64,000 bases of DNA from Streptomyces sp. NBC_01214 (GTDB lineage: Bacteria; Actinomycetota; Actinomycetes; Streptomycetales; Streptomycetaceae): the NCBI RefSeq assembly GCF_026340975.1, contig NZ_JAPEOS010000003.1, forward strand, positions 1,674,001 to 1,738,000. Direction: 5' to 3'. The stretch's first letter is position 1. Each line of letters opens with the position of its first letter. Below are positions 60,308 to 64,000 of the stretch, piece by piece. Made by a program: the position numbers and the translations under genes. The notes below the pieces were generated by a model. That model saw only the letters and a list, made by a program, of their open reading frames with translations, was not told where the DNA came from and did not search any database.

Positions 60308-60580
60308 GTGCCGGTGTGGCGTGAGGAGGTCGCCTCTTCGGTGCTGTCGGTCGACTACCAGCGCATCCTTCAAGCCGTCGCGGACCGTGTCCGTCTCGGC
60401 CAGGGGCCGCTGACCTGCCAGGAAATGGCCGCAGTGTTCGGCATGGACGTCGTGCCGGCGCGGGTGGAGGCATTGCCGTCGGAGGCGAAACGCCTGGTCG
60501 CCCGAGGCTGGCTGGCCGAGCCCGCACCCGGCCGGTTCACCCTCGGCCCCGGTGTGGCCGGGCCAGGCGACGGGTCATGA
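60308..60580 (+). pseudogene. C-terminal piece of an IS-associated HTH protein
   Basis: The frame encodes VPVWREEVASSVLSVDYQRI-like sequence, LGQGPLTCQEMAAVFGMDVV, PARVEALPSEAKRLVARGWL and AEPAPGRFTLGPGV. This HTH block is the C-terminal end of a Streptomyces protein commonly encoded beside insertion sequences. Its N-terminal coiled-coil part is missing. Confidence 0.6.
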
Positions 60581-61322
60581 GGGCGGCCATCGACCAGTAG
60601 ATCATCGCCTCGGCACTGGCGATACGACGCTCGAAGTCGCGGGCCAGGCGGCGGCTTCGCATCAGGTGTGCGAAGAGACGCTCGACGATCCACCGCTTGG
60701 GCAGCACCACGAATCCCTTCATGCTGTCGCCGCGCTTGACGGTTGCCAGGACCAAGGGCGAACGCGGCCAGGCAGTGCTCGATCAGACAGCCGGTGAAGC
60801 CGCCGTCGGCCCGGACCAGGGCCAGGCGATGGTGAGCGGCAGCCACCTGTTCCAGCAGGATGTGGGCAGCGGCGCGATCGCCCACATCCGCAGCGGTGAC
60901 CATGACGCCCAGCAGCAGGCCAAGGGTGTCGACCACGACGTGCCGCTTGCGTCCGTTGACCAGCTTGCCGCCGTCGAAGCCACGGGTGCCGGCGCCGACC
61001 ACGGCATCCGCCTCGACCGACTGCGAATCTATCCCGGCCGTCGGCAGGGCATCGTGTTCTGCCTCCCGGACCTGCCCGCGCACCCGGTCATGGAACTCCC
61101 GGATCAGGCCGCGATCGCGCCAACGGCAGAGAACGCGTAGACCCGGTCCCACGGCGGGAAGTCGGCCGGCATCGCCCGCCACTTGATGCCGTTGTCCAGG
61201 AGATGGCCGATCGCGTCCAGCATCGCCCGGTGGCAGTACGCTTCCGGCTGCCTGCCCTTGCTCTGCATCCAACCTGGCACCGGCAGCAGCGGCTGCACCA
61301 CCACCCACTCCGCGTCCGTCAT
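60537..61322 (-). pseudogene. IS5-family transposase, frameshifted
   Basis: Three frames are needed. N-terminus from ATG 61,322: MTDAEWVVVQPLLPVPGWMQ with HLLDNGIKWRAMPADFPPWD and RVYAF. Middle: GIDSQSVEADAVVGAGTRGF, NGRKRHVVVDTLGLLLGVMV with ALVRADGGFTG. End: KGFVVLPKRWIVERLFAHLM with RSRRLARDFERRIASAEAMI. The DDE residues can be placed as Asp in GIDSQSV, Asp in RADGG and Glu in WIVERLF. Two breaks (near 61,110 and 60,760) make it inactive. Confidence 0.8.
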
Positions 61323-61535
61323 GTCGCTCGGATACCGACGCGCTCGCAGGCGATTATCGGCAGCGTTTCCGAACCGGTGAGCCAGACAGCCACACTCCCG
61401 AGTACCTGCGGTGGAGTGCACGGGCATCGGCACGCAAGACGGAGGTACTTCTCGCATGCGCCGAGCACCCGTCGACCACCCAATCGAGACGGCCGTCCGA
61501 GCACCAAGCCCCCAGAGCATGACGACAAAAGCTAC

Positions 61536-62039
61536 TTACGCGTCGGGGTGCTCCGGCAGGGCGAGCCAGTCCGACCAGGAGATCTCTCGGCCGAGGAAGC
61601 GCGGCTGCTCGAACGGCCAGTCGGCGGCGATCCACCGCGGCACCAGCTCGTCGAGGGCCTGCTCGACCTTGCTGTCCACCAGCTCGTCCACCACCCACCA
61701 GGAGATCTCGCCGTCCGCGCCAGCCCTCTCCGGCGGGTCGATGTAGACGCAGCCGAGCAGAGCTGTCTCCGCCGCGTCGAACAGCGCGTAGTTGAAAGAC
61801 TGGTGTGCGGCGATCTCCTTCTCGTGCCGCAACAGGTCGGCCTGGTCTGCCTCGTAGGTCATGGTGGCTGCGGGCCAGCCCCAGGCTGGGCCGTAGATGG
61901 TCCACAGCCGCTCGCGCGAACCCATCACAGCCGGATAGTCGAGCGGGGTGTCCGTCTCCCGGATCGGCCGCAGGTGATGACCACTGCCCGGCAGCGGTAT
62001 CAGGACGGGATGGACGAAGTTATCGGGGAGCCAGCTCAT
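61536..62039 (-). CDS. GNAT-like acetyltransferase
   Basis: The product is 167 residues. It begins MSWLPDNFVHPVLIPLPGSG with HHLRPIRETDTPLDYPAVMG, then TYEADQADLLRHEKEIAAHQ and SFNYALFDAAETALLGCVYI. The C-terminal half has ISWWVVDELVDSKVEQALDE and WPFEQPRFLGREISWSDWLA. The LLGCVYIDPPE and WWV strand pair fits the GNAT fold, although the acetyl-CoA loop is atypical, with no Q-x-x-G-x-G/A. Substrate unknown. Confidence 0.7.
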   Translation of the reverse strand: MSWLPDNFVHPVLIPLPGSGHHLRPIRETDTPLDYPAVMGSRERLWTIYGPAWGWPAATMTYEADQADLLRHEKEIAAHQSFNYALFDAAETALLGCVYIDPPERAGADGEISWWVVDELVDSKVEQALDELVPRWIAADWPFEQPRFLGREISWSDWLALPEHPDA

Positions 62040-62192
62040 AGCGCCCGACCGTAGCAGCGCGCGGCCGTCCGCTCCCCCTGGATTTCCCCCCTATACCGCC
62101 AGGCCCTGCTCTCATGCCGGGCAGTGCCCGCGATCACCCGATCGAGACTCCCGGTCGATCGACAGACTCCATGATCGGTATGGCAACGGCTT

Positions 62193-63783
62193 CTGAGCTT
62201 TGTGTTTAACCTCGCCGGGTCACCTGACCTGCTGATCTTGGCTTCTTCCTGAGACAGCAGGACGGCCGTTCTTCACGCTTCGAGGTGTCGAGCAACGTCG
62301 CGTGAAGGAACGGCCGCTGTGAAGAGTCTGGCTTCTGCAGGTCCCGCTGACGCCGCGCTGAGCGTGCTGTCCCACTTTCGTGTCGAGTTCTACGACTGCC
62401 TCTACAAGCGGGCGGATGCGCTTTTCGAGCTCACCGACGCGGTGCTGTGCGCCGATGGTCCGGTGACGTCGCTGGCCGAGCTCACGCTGACGGCCGAGCA
62501 CCGGCGCGGGCACGGGGCGATGTACGACGCGGTCAACCACGGCTGGCTGGAACCGCGCCGCCTGCGCAGGCTCCTTGCCTCTACACCGCTGCCGCGGGCC
62601 GCCGACGGGCGGATCGTCCTCGCGGTGGATGTGAGCAACTGGCTGCGTCCCGACGCTCCGACCAGCCCGGACCTGCTGTTCTGCCATGTCTACGGGCGGG
62701 GCCGCAGTGCCGACCAGATGATCCCCGGCTGGCCCTACTCCTTCGTCGCCGCGCTGGAGACCGGGCGGACATCGTGGACCGCCGTGCTGGACGCGATCCG
62801 GCTGGGACCCGCCGACGACGCCACGGCGGTGACCGCCGCCCAGCTCCGCAACGTCTTCACCCGGCTCCTGCGGGCCGGCCAGTGGAAGCCTGGTGACCAG
62901 GACATTCTCATCGTCATGGACTCCGGCTACGACGTCACCCGCCTCGCCTACGTCCTGGCGGATCTTCCCGTCGAGCTGGTCGGCCGTCTGCGTTCGGACC
63001 GGGTGATGCTCCGTGACGCCGGCCCGCGCCGTTCCACTCCGCGCGGCGGGCAGCCCCGCAAGCACGGTGGTGTCCTCACCTTCGCCAAGCCCGAGTCCTG
63101 GCACACCCCCGACCAGGCCACTACGTGCGGCACCACCCGCTACGGCACGGCCGAGGCCCTCGCCTGGAACGGGATGCACCCGCGTCTGACGGCGCGCGGC
63201 CCGTGGCTCGATCACTGCGATGAACTCCCTTTGATCCACGGCACGTTGATCCGGCTGAAGGTCGAGCATCTGCCCGGCGACCGCGACCCGAAACCGGTCT
63301 GGCTGTGGTCCTCCAAGACCGGGATGACCGGCGCGGACGTCGACCTGCGCTGGCAGGCATTCCTGCGCAGATTCGACCTGGAACACACCTTCCGGCTCTT
63401 CAAGCAGACCCTCGGCTGGACCGTCCCCAAGGTCCGGGATCCCCACACCGCCGACCTGTGGACCTGGCTGATCATCGCCGCCCACACCCAACTCCGCCTC
63501 GCCCGCCCCCTCGCCGAGGACCTCCGCCGCCCCTGGGAACGTCCCGCCGAGCCACGACGGCTCACCCCCGCCCGGGTCCGCCGCGGGTTCCGCCACCTCC
63601 GCGCGAAGACCGCCCGTCCCACCGGCGCGCCACAACCCTCCGGTCCCGGTCCCGGACGCCCACCCGGCTCCAGAAACCGCAGGCCAGCACCACGCTACGA
63701 ACCCGGGAAGACCGTAAAACGAGCCGAAACCCTCACCGAACACGTCCGCCTGAAACAGCAGCGAGGTTAAACACCAAGCTGAG
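62193..63783 (+). mobile_element. Complete insertion sequence with 25-bp ends
   Basis: The left end 62,193-62,217 and right end 63,759-63,783 are inverted repeats of 25 bases with three mismatches; the inner 14 (GTGTTTAACCTCGC) are perfect. The element is 1,591 bp with one transposase gene whose stop codon lies inside the right end. No target duplication was evident. It abuts the end of an ISL3-type transposase gene. Confidence 0.85.
62319..63770 (+). CDS. DDE transposase (IS4/IS701-like)
   Basis: The product is 483 residues from GTG 62,319. The catalytic domain is visible: RIVLAVDVSNWLRPDAPTSP (first Asp), DILIVMDSGYDVTRLAYVLA with LPVELVGRLRSDRVM (second Asp) and RRFDLEHTFRLFKQTLGWTV (Glu in LEHTF). 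The spacing Asp-Asp-Glu with a long beta insertion and the LEHTFR motif are those of IS4/IS701-type enzymes, which cut and paste DNA. The C-terminus is basic (GPGPGRPPGSRNRRPAPRYE). Intact and complete between the inverted repeats, so probably recently active. Confidence 0.9.
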   Translation: MKSLASAGPADAALSVLSHFRVEFYDCLYKRADALFELTDAVLCADGPVTSLAELTLTAEHRRGHGAMYDAVNHGWLEPRRLRRLLASTPLPRAADGRIVLAVDVSNWLRPDAPTSPDLLFCHVYGRGRSADQMIPGWPYSFVAALETGRTSWTAVLDAIRLGPADDATAVTAAQLRNVFTRLLRAGQWKPGDQDILIVMDSGYDVTRLAYVLADLPVELVGRLRSDRVMLRDAGPRRSTPRGGQPRKHGGVLTFAKPESWHTPDQATTCGTTRYGTAEALAWNGMHPRLTARGPWLDHCDELPLIHGTLIRLKVEHLPGDRDPKPVWLWSSKTGMTGADVDLRWQAFLRRFDLEHTFRLFKQTLGWTVPKVRDPHTADLWTWLIIAAHTQLRLARPLAEDLRRPWERPAEPRRLTPARVRRGFRHLRAKTARPTGAPQPSGPGPGRPPGSRNRRPAPRYEPGKTVKRAETLTEHVRLKQQRG

Positions 63784-64000
63784 TGAGGATCCGGGTCCGG
63801 AGGAGCATGAAGGAGGCCCGACGTACATCGGTCGCTCGAGTGTTTTCACGCGGTTGACATGGCCTTTGGTGACGCCTGAGCTCCAGTGAAGCGTGAGGCC
63901 GGCGGTGACGGCGTCGAGGTCCTGGCGGAGGAATCCTGCGAAACCGCTGGCCTGCTTCGGAGCGTCTTGCTCCGCCTGGCGGATCCACTGGGTCAGCAGG
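63767..64000 (-). pseudogene. C-terminal part of an ISL3-family transposase
   Basis: Reading from the window edge on the minus strand: QWIRQAEQDAPKQASGFAGF, LRQDLDAVTAGLTLHWSSGV with TKGHVNRVKTLERPMY. A one-base shift then gives RRASFMLLRTRILTQLGV and a stop at 63,767. HWSSGV-EGHVNR-K--KR-MYGRA is the ISL3 C-terminal signature with the catalytic Glu replaced by Lys here (TKGH). The last codons lie in the right end of the neighbouring insertion sequence. Confidence 0.8.

Overview
The window reads as an accessory stretch of a Streptomyces (or very close actinomycete) replicon. Support: very high GC with strong third-position GC bias, GTG and TTG starts next to GGAGG-like sites, many small secreted proteins with actinomycete signal peptides, and families typical of the genus (HEAT-repeat proteins, CGNR zinc finger, HxlR, YtrA-type GntR, GAP family, DUF1877). 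A homologue of the telomere terminal protein Tpg at 50.7 kb suggests a linear replicon or DNA exchanged with one. Pseudogenes, simple repeats and transposase remains are dense throughout, as in chromosome arms or large linear plasmids.

Layout. 0-22 kb: a patchwork of small secreted proteins (PASTA lipoprotein, transglycosylase-like protein, five-repeat secreted protein, I36/crystallin-like protein), gpsA with a decayed methyltransferase behind it, an orphan SMI1/KNR4 immunity-type gene behind an eroded RHS toxin gene, a HTH/coiled-coil/protease-fold protein, and a CGNR regulator divergent from a metallo-beta-lactamase-fold protein. At 21,614-21,683 lies a stand-alone, divergent tRNA-Gly(UCC)-like gene with its own terminator. 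22.7 kb: a GH15 glucoamylase/trehalase-type enzyme.

25.4-40.2 kb: the clearest functional island. A three-gene Tn554-type transposition module (two tyrosine recombinases and a small coiled-coil protein) faces an arsenic operon: two arsenate reductases and a thioredoxin reductase on one strand; ArsR, an aquaglyceroporin and an ArsO-like flavoprotein on the other. Beyond a decayed TIGR02391 gene is a second arsenic-type locus: flavin monooxygenase, ArsR and an ArsN-like acetyltransferase, divergent from a tiny Cys-Cys-rich protein, a flavoprotein with a matching Cys-Cys tail and an MFS exporter. The inferred logic is arsenate reduction with thioredoxin recycling, arsenite exit by channel, and separate handling of an organoarsenical or thiol-bound arsenic.

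40-64 kb: a VOC protein and TetR regulator around a large perfect inverted repeat, DoxX and HxlR/NmrA genes, a divergent pair of secreted proteins (NucA/NucB-type nuclease and a possible beta-pore/trefoil protein), a HEAT protein, a HAD phosphatase, the Tpg homologue, a GT87-type membrane protein, an ABC exporter with its GntR regulator, a regulator gene broken by two small tandem duplications, and an insertion-sequence cluster (IS5-family remnant, a complete IS with 25-bp ends, an ISL3 remnant) at the right edge.
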